Positions 44,401-59,400 of a DNA stretch of 64,000 bases are shown one piece after another (position 1 is the first letter of the stretch; the number at the start of each line of letters is the position of its first letter). Origin of the DNA: Liopterus haemorrhoidalis (taxonomy: Eukaryota > Arthropoda > Insecta > Coleoptera > Dytiscidae); assembly GCA_963971575.1 (NCBI GenBank), contig OZ020618.1:29130540-29194539 (forward strand), read 5' to 3'. The notes below the pieces were generated by a model, which was not told the DNA's origin, ran no database searches, and saw only the letters and a list, made by a program, of their open reading frames with translations. The position numbers were made by a program, and so were the translations under genes.

Positions 44401-47400
44401 CATTATCCAAGTTTCTCGGATTATACTTTTCATGAATTTCTAAATTGTAAATTTTATGTATTGTCCCATATTGATCATGATAATTACTTCCAATGCGAAC
44501 AGAGAGTTCTTCAACCGGTATTCTGTAAAACAAAAAAAATTAAATCGAAGTATAAGATGGGCGCATGAAATATTTTTGTGTCACGATCACACCTATTTAC
44601 GGAAATGAAATTTAAACTTACGCTCATTACGCATGACTGATAAACAAAATTTCACTTCACCCAAGTTCACGACTGTATTTTTTAACCACGTACGACTTGA
44701 CGTAATTTCGTACTCACGCTCACGGCCCAAAATGTCATTTAAGTTCACGTTCACGCGGGTCATCAGGGGTTTTGGTTCGGGTGGGTGACTCATGGTGCCC
44801 CGTTAAAATTCATGGGCCGCGCCTATCTCCAATTTAAATTAAGAAATGAAATACTTTTAAATACTGAAAAAATAATTTTATCATATGTCCATTATCTAGA
44901 ATTTTAATCTGGGTTACAGAGTGTGGGATAAAAACAAAAAGGTAAATATATTTTAAATGAAAATCGCGTAAAGAGTAAGTTTTAAAATTATGTTTTAATA
45001 TCTCCTGATTGACCAATATTGGACCATGATAGTTCTTGCCCTGGACTCTTCATTTATTATTAGCAGACACGCAAAGAGAAAATTGGTTGTGGAAGGGGAG
45101 GGGGGTCCATTTCGAAAAAATATCCTTAAAATAATAAATTTATTATTGATTTTGTACGGAGAGGGGTGAGCATATATATTAATTTAATTTTGATTATAAT
45201 TCAATTTTTATAATAAAAAAGGTGATTTCAATTGCTTAGTTTTTATTAAATCAGAACATGACGTTTTCAATACAGGGAGGGGGGGGGGGGGGTCAGAAGC
45301 CGAGGAATCCCCCGTTGTGTGAGCGCCTGATTATTTGAGTTCGTAGCCGTTCTAAAACAATTTCCTGGGCTTATTTTAATTTCCAGTCCGCCTTTGCCTA
45401 CCAAACCCTAAAATAGACACCCTACCAGTGGCGGCTCGTGCTGTAGAATTGTGGGGTTGCAATTTTATAGGTACAAGTTATTATAGATTATATACGTTAG
45501 AAGTTACTAACTATACATGTTTTCTATGTAAACAATTATTTTTGTACAACAGTACTTACAATGAAATGAAAATGAACTAACTCTCAGACTCACCAACATT
45601 CTACGTTATTCTTCTCAAAATAACAAACAAAGGGAACAAAAAAGTACATTTTTTAGATCACAACTATAAATCCACGTATGTTTATTATAAATGTCAGGAT
45701 TAAATATTTCATTATTTCGTTTTTTACTGGAAACAGCTTCTCTTATTATTATATATTTAAATTCAGAGTAGGTTTTCCAAGTTTTTTATATTTCAACCTT
45801 ATCGATGGAAGAACGACTAAAAATGGCTCCATTATTACCTTTACACATAATTCATTTTTAAGAAGAAAAAAAAAAATGCGTTTTACGTACAGTAATACGG
45901 TTGCTGGCGTGTAATCAGTACTAAAATTGCGTTGGGGGACTCACCAATGCGCAAGCGTTCAATGTTAGCAATGTGTTGATGCTGCGTTTAGGGACGGCAA
46001 AATAAATTGAAACATCGATGCATCGATGTTTTTAAACATCGCCATAGAGCCGCAGTAAGGAAAACTTGCGCTAGGGACAGAACCGTGCTTTGGCGCCCTT
46101 GGCAAATAAAAGGTTCTCATCTCTCAAAATTCAAGTGATGAGCAAAAAAAAGGTCCTCACCTCCCAAAATCCAAGTGACGTGCAAAAAAAAGGTCCTCAC
46201 CTCTCAAAATCCAAATGACGAGCAAAAAAAAAGGTTCTCGGTCCTCGCTTTCGCAATGGCGCCTCTTAGTCAAGCCCGTCAGCGCCCTTCTCCTTAGTGC
46301 GCCCAGGTCCGTCGCCCTCTCCGCCCCCCCTTACTGCGGCTCTGCATCGCCACCAAGTTTTCGATGTCGATGAACACATCGACTATAAAGGTAACCGACG
46401 AGTTCATCGAAAATCAATTCATCGAATATCAATTCATCGAAAATCAATTCATCGAAAATCAATTCATCGAAAATCAATTCATCGAAAATCAATTCATCGA
46501 AAATCAATTCATCGAATGATCAATTCATCGAATGATCAATTCATCGAAAAAAAATATTTTGTAAATATTTGAGAGGAATGCCGAGGGGATCGGAAAGTCA
46601 AAAGAGCAGTGGTCAATAAAAGTAGACAGACTAAGAAATAATTGCGTAAAATTTTTTATATGGTTTAAAAAAAGGTAAATAAAGTGACATAGTGTTTGAA
46701 TATAAATAAAGAAATATAATAAGAAAACTTATATAATAAAAGAAATAAATGTTTTGTTTTTAAGGTTTAATAAGACAGGTTATGGGCAATTGCACGCAAA
46801 TAATTTTTATAAATTCATACACAATGATACGCATTTTAATTGGGCTAATATGGGGGAAAATAAAGTACTATGCGCCTAAAAACAAGGTAATTAGGTTAGG
46901 TTTACTTAGTAAAAGTCTAAAACCGAGCGGAGCGAGTTACCCATCTTCTAGCTTTAGGACAAAGCACTATCTTAGGTTAGGTTAGGTTAGTAAGGATTTT
47001 GTTAGAAGAAGCCGAGCGAAGCGAGCTACCCATCTTCTAGTTTAATGTCAAAACACTATCTTAGGTTAGGTTATGTTAGTAAGGGTTTGGATAGAAGAAG
47101 CCGAGTGAAGCGAGCTACCCATCATCTAGTTTAATGACCAAACAAACTCACACTAACATAACAATGCCACCTGTTTAGAACCACCGTACATTGAACAAAT
47201 CATGTGTGGTATAGTAAATATGAATAGCAAAACTATGTACGTAACACAAAACCCTTAAGACTTAACAGATGGGGAAATACCATTTTTATAATCCTTTAAG
47301 AATGGGTGTATTAAGTACATTTATGATCCCATTAACCGGGTTTTTCTGATCTAAGGAGCCCTGTTCGATTTCAAAATAATCCAACAGGTATCTTTTACCT

Positions 47401-50400
47401 GGCGTATTTTCTGAATGGAAAATTTAAAAATTATTAATAGACCAAGTATGATAGTTATTTAATAAGTGTAGTCTGTCAACTTTTAATGACCACTGCTTTT
47501 TTGGCTTTCCGATCCCCTCGGCATTCCTCTCAAATATTTACAAAATATTTTTTTTCGATGAATTGATCATTCGATGAATTGATCATTCGATGAATTGATT
47601 TTCGATGAATTGATTTTCGATGAATTGATTTTCGATGAATTGATTTTCGATGAATTGATTTTCGTTGAATTGATTTTCGATGAATTGATTTTTGATGAAT
47701 TGATTTTCGATGAATTGATTTTCGATGAACTTACCGTGAATCGACTAGAACATCGATGTATCGATGTTTTTTCGATTTTTTTTTATCATGTTATTAATTA
47801 ATTTTTCTTACTTATATATTTTAAAACTATATTAATAATAATAATAATACTGTTTATTGACTCAATTCAGTTTTACAGTTTTAAGTCAATCATATACATT
47901 GACTAGCTGAAAACCCGTGCTTCGCTACGGTATATTGATGGTCTCATGGAGCACAGGAGATACGAAGGGTTTCTCCAGAATTTCATATCTCTTTGTCAAG
48001 GGACGCTCTATCGAATAAAAAATACCAATTTACTCCGTAAGGGATGAAATTTAAAAAAACTGTCAAACGCTTTCTGAATAGAAACATATGTACCAAAATG
48101 AAGTGTTATAACTCAGAAAATACAAAGCTTTTTATAATTCACCCCGAATACATATTCATCAATTTAGGGGTTGATTAGGGCACGTGAATTTCTGTTTTAA
48201 ACATTTGTATGGGCATCATTTGTAAGCAAAAACCAAGTCGATATCTCATTGAGCCTTAGAGATATTGAGGCGTCCCTAAATCAAATTTCACCTCATCTCA
48301 CCACTTAAAAATGGAATTTAGAAAAATCTATTCTTATTGATCTCTTACGTCATGGAGAGAATGTAAGTTCATAATTTAATGTCTAAATATCCATTGGATT
48401 TTCTATCGAATAAAAAATACCAATTTACCCCTTTAGGGATGAAACTTAAAAAAACTGTCAAAACACTTGTTTTTTAAAGATTTTGAAAAAGATGTTTTAA
48501 AAAAGGCACGTATATGCCAAAGATGAATGTTATATCTCAACAAACAGGAAAAACTACGGGTACTATAATTCATCCCGTTTCGAGTGGATTGGGACGAAAT
48601 CATATTTTTTTTTAAATTATTGTATGTTATTGTATGTATGTTTAAATTTTTTAGCCCCTTTGAAGTCGACTTTCGAAGAATCTCTTCTTAGTGGGTACTT
48701 ACGTCATAGAAGGAATCTACTTTGCGAATTTGATATATCTATGTCAAAGGAACGTTCTATCGAATGCAAATATCCATTAACCCCATTAAGGGTGCATTTG
48801 AAAAAACCGTCAAAACCATTTCGGGACATTTTAAAAAGACACCTATTTGCCAAAAAGGAATGTTATAACTCCAGAAACACATAAAATACGACGGGATATA
48901 TAATTCACCCCGAACATAGATTCACCCCTTTACGGATTGATTAGGATAAAATCTTGAAATAAGTTTTTCGATATTAGCATGGGTAATCTTTGTAAGCAAA
49001 AACTAAGTTGATATCTTATTGGTCCTAAGAGATATTAAGGAATCCTTGAAATCACACCTCCGCTTTTCACCTTTTAGGGGTGAAATTAAAAAAAAAAAAC
49101 TGACAAAAACATTTCGAAATATTTTAAAAAGACACCTATGTGCCAAAATGTAATGTTGCAACTAAACGAACACAGGAAAAACGACGGGATTTATAATTCA
49201 CCCCGATTGTAGATTTACCCCTTTAGGCATTGACCAGGACAAAATCCTGAGATAAATTTTTCGGCATTTGCATGGGTAGTATTTGTAAGCAAAAACCAAG
49301 TCGGTATCTTATTAGTCTTAAGAGACATAAATGAATCCTTAAAATCACAATTCACCCCTGTTCACCCTTTTGGGATGAAATTTAAAAAAACTGTCAAAAC
49401 CATTTCAAAATATTTTAAAAAGATACATATGTGCCAAAAAGGAATGTTGCAACTAAACAAATACAGGAAATACGACGGGATGTATAGTTCAGCCGAATTG
49501 TAGTCCTAATCAACCCTTTAAGGGCTGATTAGGATAAAATCCTGATATAGGTTTTTCGGCATTTGCATGGGAGTCTTTGTGAACAAAAACCAAGTCGATA
49601 TCTTATTGATCCTAGGAGATATTAAGGAATCCTTGAAATCACAATTCACCCCATTTCATCCTTTAGGGATGAAATTTTAAAAAACTGTCAAAACCATTTC
49701 GAGATATCTTATAAAGACACCTATGTGCCAAAAATGAATGTTAAAACTCGACAAACACAGGAAATACGACGGAATGTATAATTCGCCCCAATTGTAGGTT
49801 CACCCCTTCAGGGGTTGATTAAGATAAAATTCTGAAATAAGTTTTTCGGAATTTGCATGGATAGTCTTTGTAAGCAAAAAGCAAGTCGATAACTTGGTCC
49901 TAAGAGGTATTAAGGAATCCTTGAAATCACAATTTACCCCTTTTCATCCTTTAGGGGTGAAATTTTAAAAAACTGTCAAAACCAGTTCGAGATATTTTAA
50001 AAAGACACCTATGTGCTATAAAGTAATGTTGTAACTAAACAAACACAGAAAATACGACGGTCTAACGAAACGTCTAACTCACCCCGATTGTAGATCCACC
50101 CCTTTAGGGGTTGATTAGGACAAATTCCTGAAATAAGTTTTTCGGTAATTGTATGGATAATCTTTGCAAGCAAAGAGTAAGTAGATGTCTTATTGGTCCT
50201 AAGAAATATTAAGGAATCCTTGAAATCACAATTCACCCCTTTTCAACCCTTAGGGGGTGTAATTTTAAAAAACTGTCAAACCCATTTCGAGATATTTTAA
50301 AATCTTAATTTGAAAACATCGATATATTTAGAGTATGGACCTCGATGTTAATAAAACATTGGAAACAAAACCTCGATGCAAAAATATCGATGTTTTTACT

Positions 50401-53400
50401 GCAAAATATTGATGCTTTAAGAACATCGATATTTCTTTGCCATCCCTAGCTGCGTTGCATTCTGAATGCAATCTAGCCTGCTAATGTATATTACGATAGG
50501 AATTTAAGAAAATGCGGTCGGTGTATTATAACTAGAGCCCTGCGCGGATACATTTTCCTGTATCCGCATCCGCGCATGCAGGATCCTCATCCGCAAATAT
50601 TGTAAATAAAAAATCCGCCTCCGCAAAAATATCCGCATAATCCGCACAACAACATTTGCTGTCAGTTTGGAAATAACTAAGATGTTTCGCCTTATTTTGC
50701 ATATCGCTGCTCTAAAAAACTACTGAAATTTTTTGCATTTCATTACATTACATATGTAAAACACCTTAATCACATTACATATATAAAAATATTTTCTATC
50801 TAATGCCGTACTGTGATTATATATATGAAAAAATAAAGATGTTAATTACAATTATTCAACTTTCTCTTAAAGCAAGTTTATATAAAATGTAAAACTTTAA
50901 ACAGGAATATGTCAGAAACTTAGTTTTTTAAGATTTCTAACGATTGTTTTAGAGCAGGGTTTAATTTATAGCATTTATGGCCAATCAGTAAGAAGAAAAG
51001 AGCTATAAGACCAGCAAATGTTAAAAACTAAATTCTTAAAATCATCTTATTAAAAGATAAAAGTTTTATGACGATTTCAAATAATTTAAAATATTTAGTT
51101 TTTTAAATTTAATGATCTTCGTTTTTTAAAGTTTTTAAATGTGGCAAATTACCATGGTTAATTTTTACCAATATTGAAATATTGGTAAAAAATGCCAAAT
51201 AAAGCGAAACATTAAGTAATTATTTTTAAATTCATAAACTGGCAATAATTCCAAAGAAATTGTTTTTTCTACGACTGTTATATAAAATATTTCACTGTTT
51301 AAGTAAGCATAAAGTAGGTCTTAAGAGTCTAAAGACCTAAAGAGCAAAAATAAATAAAAAGCTTGAAAAAAGGACCGTAACGTGTCTTTATTTCAGTCTT
51401 ACTGTAAATACAATCCAAATGCCAGCGATTAATTTTTGAAGGTCCTAAACGCCTCTTTCATGAAAAGAGGTGTCCAAACCAAAGATTTCATATTCACGCG
51501 GAAATTGCGGATAAGCGGGTATTATATTTTATCCGCATCCGATCCGTATCCGCACGATTGAAATGATAATTTATCCGCATCAGCAGAAAAATGGCGGATA
51601 TCCGGGGATAACCGCGAATTTGCAGGGCTCCATAACCAGTGCCTTTACGGTAAAAAGAATGTTTTTAATTTTTTCAAGTAAAGGTTACATGTAAAGATTG
51701 TAATTTTTTTTTAAAGAATGTAGCTAATTCAAAATGTAAGGTTAATTTTTCCATTCTGGTTGTTCTGAACTGTTAATTGACCGAGTTAGCTTATACTACA
51801 TACGATGTCGTTTCAAACTAAATATTTGTTATAATCAACATTTGTGGTTCTTATTTCTCGTTGGGGCAGGTAAAATGGGGGGGGGGAGTGCACTAGGACT
51901 GTATAGAGGCCCCAGAAAAATAATTCTATAATGGCTCTTCAAATATTAGGAGCGATTTTTTTTTCTTGTCAAAAAATAATAGAAGAAAACCAATCAATCG
52001 GATTTTTGAAAAACTTGGGATCAGTGTAGTCAAATCAGATAAAAATAATAATAATCTATTAATAAATAATAATAAAATAAACATTTTTGACGTTTTTTAT
52101 ATTGATTACACGGAAATAGATCATTTTTTACGTGTAGAATATCACGTAAAAAATAAGCATAAAGTATACGGCACACAGTGGTGTAGTGGGGCGGGAGCGC
52201 AAGGTATCGGCGTTCCCGCACTTTTTATTTGAAGTGGAACGTGTCCCCGGAGTTTTTACTCCAGGTATTTAAAAAATCGAATGGCTGAAATCGCTCGATA
52301 TCGATATCACTCATCTAAAACCACCGTCCCTTTATTTAATTTTTAAATTGAAATGAGCAATTCGCGCACATGACTATTATCGCGTGAAACCGGGGAAGCC
52401 CCGAATAATACATTGCGCGTTTACATAATTACATAAATTGACTACAGTGGACGAAACATTCCTTCAGATTTAAATCCATTACTCCAATGTTATAAGGCAA
52501 TACCGTGTAGTTCTGCTGAATGCGAAAGAGACTAAATTTACTGTTCATACATATGCATGGTCCTCCAATTGAAATTTGGAAGCCACAAAATTATGTGCAA
52601 AAGCGGATCAGAAACCATTGTTCATTTACAGACACAAAAACGTATATGCAAAGTCAGGGACGTAGCCAGGGGGGGGGCATAGGGGGCATTTTCCCCCTCC
52701 CAGGATAGTTTAAATCCTGGTTAGTTTATCGGAGGTGAAGAAAATTTATAAATTTACCGGACTTTTATTATTTAATATACTACAAAAGACCTAGAACAAG
52801 GGTCAGCAACCTGCGATTCCGGAGCCACATGCGGCTCTTTTAGAAAATTTTGTGGCTCTTTGAAAATTGGCTGGTTTTTATTTTAATATAATCTATTTTT
52901 TAATTTTCAACTTTCTGCCTGTACTATACAGGTTTTGTATTTTTCAGAATGTTTTACGGTGCAATTCACGCCCGGTAATTCCCCAAGTTACTGCATATTC
53001 CCTTTTAGAAGAAGTTATTTGTTTCGAAAAAATCTGTATTTGTGAATGATTTACGTGCAAAAACATTTTTACATTTTATTGCACAAACTATTGCTAACAT
53101 GAAAGAAGCTTTTCGAGATAGATTTAAAGAGTTTAGAAAATATAAAGCTACACTAGATTTTTTGACAAAACCAATTGAAGTAAATATGTAGCAATTACAT
53201 TTATCACCTTCAATTAGTGGATTTGAAATTCAAAGGTTTATGGAATTATATATTCTTAAAACTTAATTCTGAACTGGAAAATTTAGAAAGAAAAAAGTGA
53301 ATTTTATCTTCCCAGCATTCAAGTGGACCGAAATTCGCAACCTTCAAAATGTAGAAGTTCTTTTTGAAGCTTGGAACCGTCTTCCAGAATCGTTCAATCT

Positions 53401-56400
53401 TTTGACGGGCGACCGGGCGCCAGGCCAGGAAGGGCGGCGGACCTTTTTTTGTTTTGTCTTCACTTGAATTTGGGAGGTGAGTACCTTTTTTTTTGTTCTT
53501 CACTTGAATTTGGGATGTGAAGACCTTTTTTTTTTGCTCTTCACTTGAATTTGGGAAGTGAGGACCTTGTTTTTGCTCTTCACTTGAATTTGGGAGGTGA
53601 GGACCTTTTTTGTTTGCTCTTCACTTGAATTTGGGAGGTGAGGCCCTTTTTTTTGCTCTTCTCTTGGATTTTTATGAGGGTGGCAAAAAAATCTCGCCCG
53701 GGGCGCCAGACTTGCTAAGGCCGTAGCGCCCTCGGTGAGATTTTTATGCGCCCTCGTTATCGAGATACACACATACAAAGCCCAATATCCACATCGCATC
53801 TATTGGTGATTCGACTTGAGCGATCAGCGCTAGATTAGACGACCTTGCGGACCACGAGTGTTTACATATTTTACGTTTTTATGCGCCCTCAGTAACATTT
53901 GAATTTATATTGCGCCCTTATTGACAAAAAGGTTGCCAACCCCTGCTGTAAGCAAATCTTTTCACATATGAAATTAATAAAGAGTCAGTTAAGAAGTAAT
54001 CTTACTGACCTGAAATTAGAGTGCTGCCTTAAGTTAAAGACTACTGAATATTCACTGTGGCGCCCGTTGCGCTGGTTTCGTAGGAGAGACGCAGGCGTCG
54101 CGGCGTCACATAGGTCTACGACTAAGATCGTAGGACCCGCCACACGTGGTGACCAATAAACGGTTCTGCTGATAAATTTGTGATGTGCGGATTTAACCTG
54201 CAGCAGAATTGCAGGTAAATCGTTGAAAAAAGGGGGCGCGTTACTTCAGAGCAGAGTTATACTCACAAACAAAAAAAAGGACAGGCAGGGTTCAGACGTA
54301 TTTCACTCCAAGGGGTTATGCTTGGAGACTTATTACATATGGTTTGGTTTTCCCTGGGAGTAGAGGTATTCGAAGGGGCCCACACAGTGGTTCTGGAGGA
54401 GTAATAACACAATTCTGTCCTCTTGAATCCCTACTCAGCCGTTGAAATCGTAGAACTGCTCTGAGTAACACGAAAAATTATTTTGAATAATTTTTATTCA
54501 ACAAACAAAAATTAATTGGGGAAAATGTAGCGGAAAATAGTATAAATAAAGTTTTTACAAATATATGTTTCTCCCCGACACAACCAGATACATTGGGGTG
54601 AGAAACTATACACCAATTAATATTCAATTACAATTTTCAAAATCTAAATTAACAAGTGGCACAAATAACAATGTGCGCACGCACAGGTACTGAACTGTGC
54701 GGCGCGTCAAAATACAATGAAAATATTAATTGAAATGTGTACTCACGCGTTCCGTATGAAAATACGGAAAAATACTTAGCGTGGAGTACAGATACAGAAG
54801 TTGGCTTCAGTTATCCACAATCGGACTCTACAATATCCTGGTGGAATCGCCGATGTCGGTTGATTACTGGCCCAACTTCTGGAGTGGTCTAATATCAAAA
54901 TAACTCTTCTTGACGCGATCCAAAACGGGGGTTTTTTCCTTGTAAAAACGTAGATCCCGAAGGTGGTCAAGCACAAATTCTAGTTTACCAAATAGCTCGC
55001 AGCCTCGTCTTGGTAAACTCGAAACACAGTATATTGATATTATGCAAAAAACTCAAAAGACGTCTGTTCTCGATGAAAGACAATCGAGTAGTCCCGTCTC
55101 AGACAGAATTATACAAGATTCTAGCGGTTCATACAATGAACGCTAGAATTGTATATGAAAAATAAGAATTCATAAAAATTACCAAAAGCGGTAATTTTGA
55201 ATAGTTTTGCGACTCAAGTGGTCGCAACATACCGCCGGCCAAAACGTATGTTTTTAGCTCAGGGCAGCAAAATGGTTAACAACAAGGATCTACACAGGTT
55301 CATTGCAACGGTTGAACCGGGTCAATCGGTAAAGGGGCCAGTTTCACGACTGGTCTTACAAGTTCGCCTCGATTGGTTTTTACAGTGGCCACTCGTACCA
55401 CGTTGTCTTTCCCGGGTGATACCTTTATAATTCGGCCCAACTTCCACTGCAATGGAGGTAGAAAGTTGTCTTTGATCAAGACAAGTTGGCCGACTTCTAA
55501 ATTCCGGGCTGGTTTGTGCCATTTTGAGCGTAACTGGAGAGTGTTCAGATATTCTTGTGACCAACGACGCCAGAATTCTTGAGATACCCTCTGGACCCGT
55601 TTCCATCGAATCAAGTGAGCTTGGGGATCGGTCTCCACGCTGGGTTCGGGTAGTGTTACTCCTGGTTCCATGGTGAGGAAGTGACTTGGTGTAAGAACGC
55701 TGCAGTCATCAGGGCTTGAAGACATTGGGGTCAGCGGTCTAGAGTTCAGGATAGCTTCGATCTGGCAGAGCACAGTAATCATCTCTTCATAGGTGAGAAC
55801 CTGTTCGCCGATGACTCTGGCCAAGTGGAACTTCACTGATTTGATTGCTGCTTCCCACAATCCTCCAAAATGAGGTGCAGAGGGAGGATTAATGTGCCAC
55901 TGAATACCGTCTTCAGCTAATTGATTTATTAAAAATTCATTAAATCCCGATGACGCGACAAACTTTTGTAATTCGGAGAAGTGTGATTTTGCTCCTATGT
56001 AGTTTGTGCCGCCGTCGCTGTAGACGTGAGACACACGGCCTCTTCTTGATATAAACCGCCGAAAAGCTTGTAGAAAAGTCTGTGTGGATAAATCTGACAC
56101 CAGCTCCAAATGGACGGCCTTGGTAGCAAAGCAAATGAATAGACATAGATAAGCTTTGTGACAGCGGTATCCTCTGCCTGCATATGGCGTTATCATAAAT
56201 GGACCACCATAGTCCGTACCAGTGACCTCAAATGGTTTTTGCGGTGTGACTCGATGCTGCGGTAAATCTCCCATCATGGGATTCTGAAAAGTGGGTCTAT
56301 TTCTGAAGCAGGTAACGCATTTTCTGCACAAGCTTCTAATCATGTTCCGCGCCCCTATAATCCAGAAGGTGCGTTCCACAATAGACTGGACTGTTCTGGG

Positions 56401-59400
56401 GGAAGCGTGCAGGTACTTCTCATGGTAGTGTCTTACCATGAGACTTGTGAATGAATGTTTTGATGGTAACAGACAGGGGTGATTGTGGGTGAACGGACGT
56501 TCAGAATGTCTTATCCGTCCACCAACTCTAATAATACGGGACCGGTCCAGGAACGGATCTAACTGCCTCAGAGAGGAGCTGACCGACTTATTATCAGTAA
56601 GTTTTGCCAAAAGGTCTGGAAATGTCTCCTGCTGCACCAATTTGATCAGTTGTACTCTGGCGTGTTGCATTTCGTCAACAGTACAGACTCCTGTTTTCCT
56701 GTGAGCACCAGGACGACAGTTTGCAGAAAATCTGATGCAAAGAGCTGTCACTCTTATCAGCTTAGGGTATGATGAAAATCTACTAAATACCTCGTCTTCT
56801 TCTGGGGTCGCCTGAACTAGGGAAACAACAATCTTTGCTTCGGCGCTCACAGGCTCCTCTAACGTGGAGGTGTCAGTTATAGAATGCAGGGGCCAGTCTG
56901 AGGTGGGCATCTGCAGCCAACCGGGCCCTGACCACCACAATGGATGAGACGGGAGTTCGTGAGGCCATAATCCACGAGACGCACAATCAGCAGGGTTGTC
57001 TTGCGAACGTATGTGGTACCAATCTGAGCCCTGAGTGTGTTCGTTAATTTCTGACACTCGGTTTGCCACGAATGTTTTCCAGCGATGTGGAGGGGACTGG
57101 ATCCATGCAAGAGCAACGGTGGAATCCGTCCATAAAAATGTACGGCTCACAGCAAGGTTCAGTGAGTCGTTGACAAAGCTCACAAGTTGAGCAAGCAATA
57201 GAGCTGCGCAGAGCTCGAGTCTAGGTAATGACACTTGCTTCACAGGAGCTACTTTAGACTTGGCCATAACCAAGGATATTTTGATTTCGTCACTAGCCTG
57301 ACTGCGTATATAGACAACGGCAGCATATCCCTTTTCGGATGCATCACAGAAACCTAATAAATCGTTGGTAACTTGCCTGGTTGGGATCCATCGGGGGATT
57401 TGGACTTCACTGATACTGGGCAAATGAGATTTGAACTCTATCCATCTGTTTCCAACTGATGGCGGGAGTGGTACATCCCAATCTAGTCCACGCTTCCAGA
57501 GTTCTTGAATCAGCATTTTCGGCACAATAGTGATGGGTGATAACCATCCTAAAGGGTCGAAGATTCTGGCAGCTTCAGACAGAAGTTGCCTTTTAGAAAT
57601 GGTTGACTCCGGCAAGTTGATTTGGTACCTGAATGAATCTGAGGTGGGGTTCCACATCAGCCCTAAAATCTTGATGGTGTGATCCCGATCGAGATTTAAT
57701 GAGTGACCAGTAAGTTTATGATCATCAGGGACGTCTTGGAGGACTTCACCTGAGTTGCTGGACCATTTGCGCAGTTCCATACCTGCCTTGGCTAACAGAC
57801 TGACTAGCTGAGCCTTTAGATGGAGCGCACCTTGAATGCTTTGAGCCCCAGTGATAATATCGTCAACGAACGTATCATCTGTTAAGGCGATTGCGGCTAG
57901 AGGGAAGGTCTCACCTTCATCTTTAACTAGCTGTCGTAGCGTTCTGATAGCTAGGTAGGGTGCGCTTGTGGTTCCATACGTTACCGTGTTAAGTCGGTAG
58001 ACTCGAGGTGTCGTCGACAGGTTGAAATCCCATAAAATACGTTGATACTGGCAGTGATTGGGTTGAACAAGCACCTGGCGAAACATCTGACGGATGTCAG
58101 CAGTCAGGATGATAGGATGCAGGCGTTGTCGCATTACAACTTGAGCCAAGTCAGATTGTAATGGAGGGCCTGGTAATAGGGTATCGTTTAGAGATACTCC
58201 ATTCGATGAAGGCTTGGACGCGTTGAACACTACACGTAGTTTCAACTCAGGTCCAACATACTTTATTACCGGGTGATGAGGTATAAAGTAACCATCTTCT
58301 CTCAGGATGGGTTTGTATTTTAATTGGGTCATATGCCCGGATTCAAGATAATCCTGCATGAATGTCATGTACTCTTCACAAAGAGTAGGATTGTTGTTGA
58401 GTCTGGTGCGCAGCGACTGATAGCAGGCATTAGCGGATCCAAAGGATCGGCCTAACTCAACGGTCTCGTTCTTGAACAGGAGCGGTACTACATAGCGGCC
58501 ATCAGGAGTGCGTGAATGCTGTTCATCAAACAACCTCTCCGCTTGGAGTTCCTCCAGTGTCTGAACGGGTTTATACGGAATTTCCTCTAGCTCCCAGAAC
58601 CGTCGTAGCGTTTGAGACAGTTCGTCGTCCACCGAAATGTGGAGAGAGTTGAGATTCCGGTTGCGGCCCTTCATAGGGCCCGAAATGACATAGCCTAGTG
58701 CAGTGTCAACTGCATAGGGCCCCTCTGGTAGTTTAATCGACTTGTGTTTTACCAGAGAAAAGTAGATGTCAGCGCCCAACAATATTTCAATTGGACCTGG
58801 CTCGTTGTAGTGTGGATCAGCTAAGTAGACCCCATTTAGTTCCTTGGAAGTAAATGGACGAAACTTCTGACCTGGTAAGTAAGCTGCAATGTTCTTGACT
58901 ACAAGTGCAGCCACTTTGTAACGTCCTAAACTTTTGCGCGAGCGGAAAGGGCATGTAACGACTCCCGACACCGCCTTAACTTGAACGTTGGACACGCCAC
59001 TGATGGAGAGGGTTGTTGGCTGCAGATCCAAACCTAATTTGACACTGCAACATTCAGACATCAAACTAGCTTGGCTACCACTGTCCAAAAGGGCTCTGAT
59101 TGGTCTCCATTTCCCACAAGAGTCTTGTACGTGGATAAGCGCAGTACTCAACAGAACCCGTGAGACATTAGAGCTACGATTGGTTCTGACATTATGCGTT
59201 ATCAACACTTGCGAATTGGAGGAAACATTATGATTCCGACTGGATCCAGGTTGCGCTGGCTGATGACTGGAATCTTTTCTAGTACCGTCGGGTTCGTCTA
59301 GATGGATCAGCGTATGATGGCGCTGATGACAGAGTCTACAACTCCCTTTAGACAGGCAATTCGCTGAGGAATGACTGGAGCCCAAACAATTGTAACAATG

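Larger units (their letters stand above)
45989..50448. mobile_element. hAT element with TAGGGACGGCAAA ends, host of a second nest
   Basis: Left end TAGGGACGGCAAA, right end TTTGCCATCCCTA (12 of 13); exact duplication gctgcgtt (45981-45988, 50449-50456). Short AACATCGATG / CATCGATGTT units are subterminal on both sides. Inside are a module-bearing MITE (46045-46344), the foldback element copy 2 (46389-47742) and a ~295-bp tandem array (47903-50310). No transposase. Confidence 0.88.

Noticed and set aside
54776..54976. 66-codon frame in the BEL/Pao LTRs (also 61947-62147)
   Set aside because: Identical in both LTRs because LTRs are duplicates; no known motif, and the region is regulatory DNA of the element.
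55197..59233. Various 60-95-codon frames within 55.2-59.3 kb
   Set aside because: Shadows of the 1745-codon gag-pol frame in other frames or on the opposite strand.
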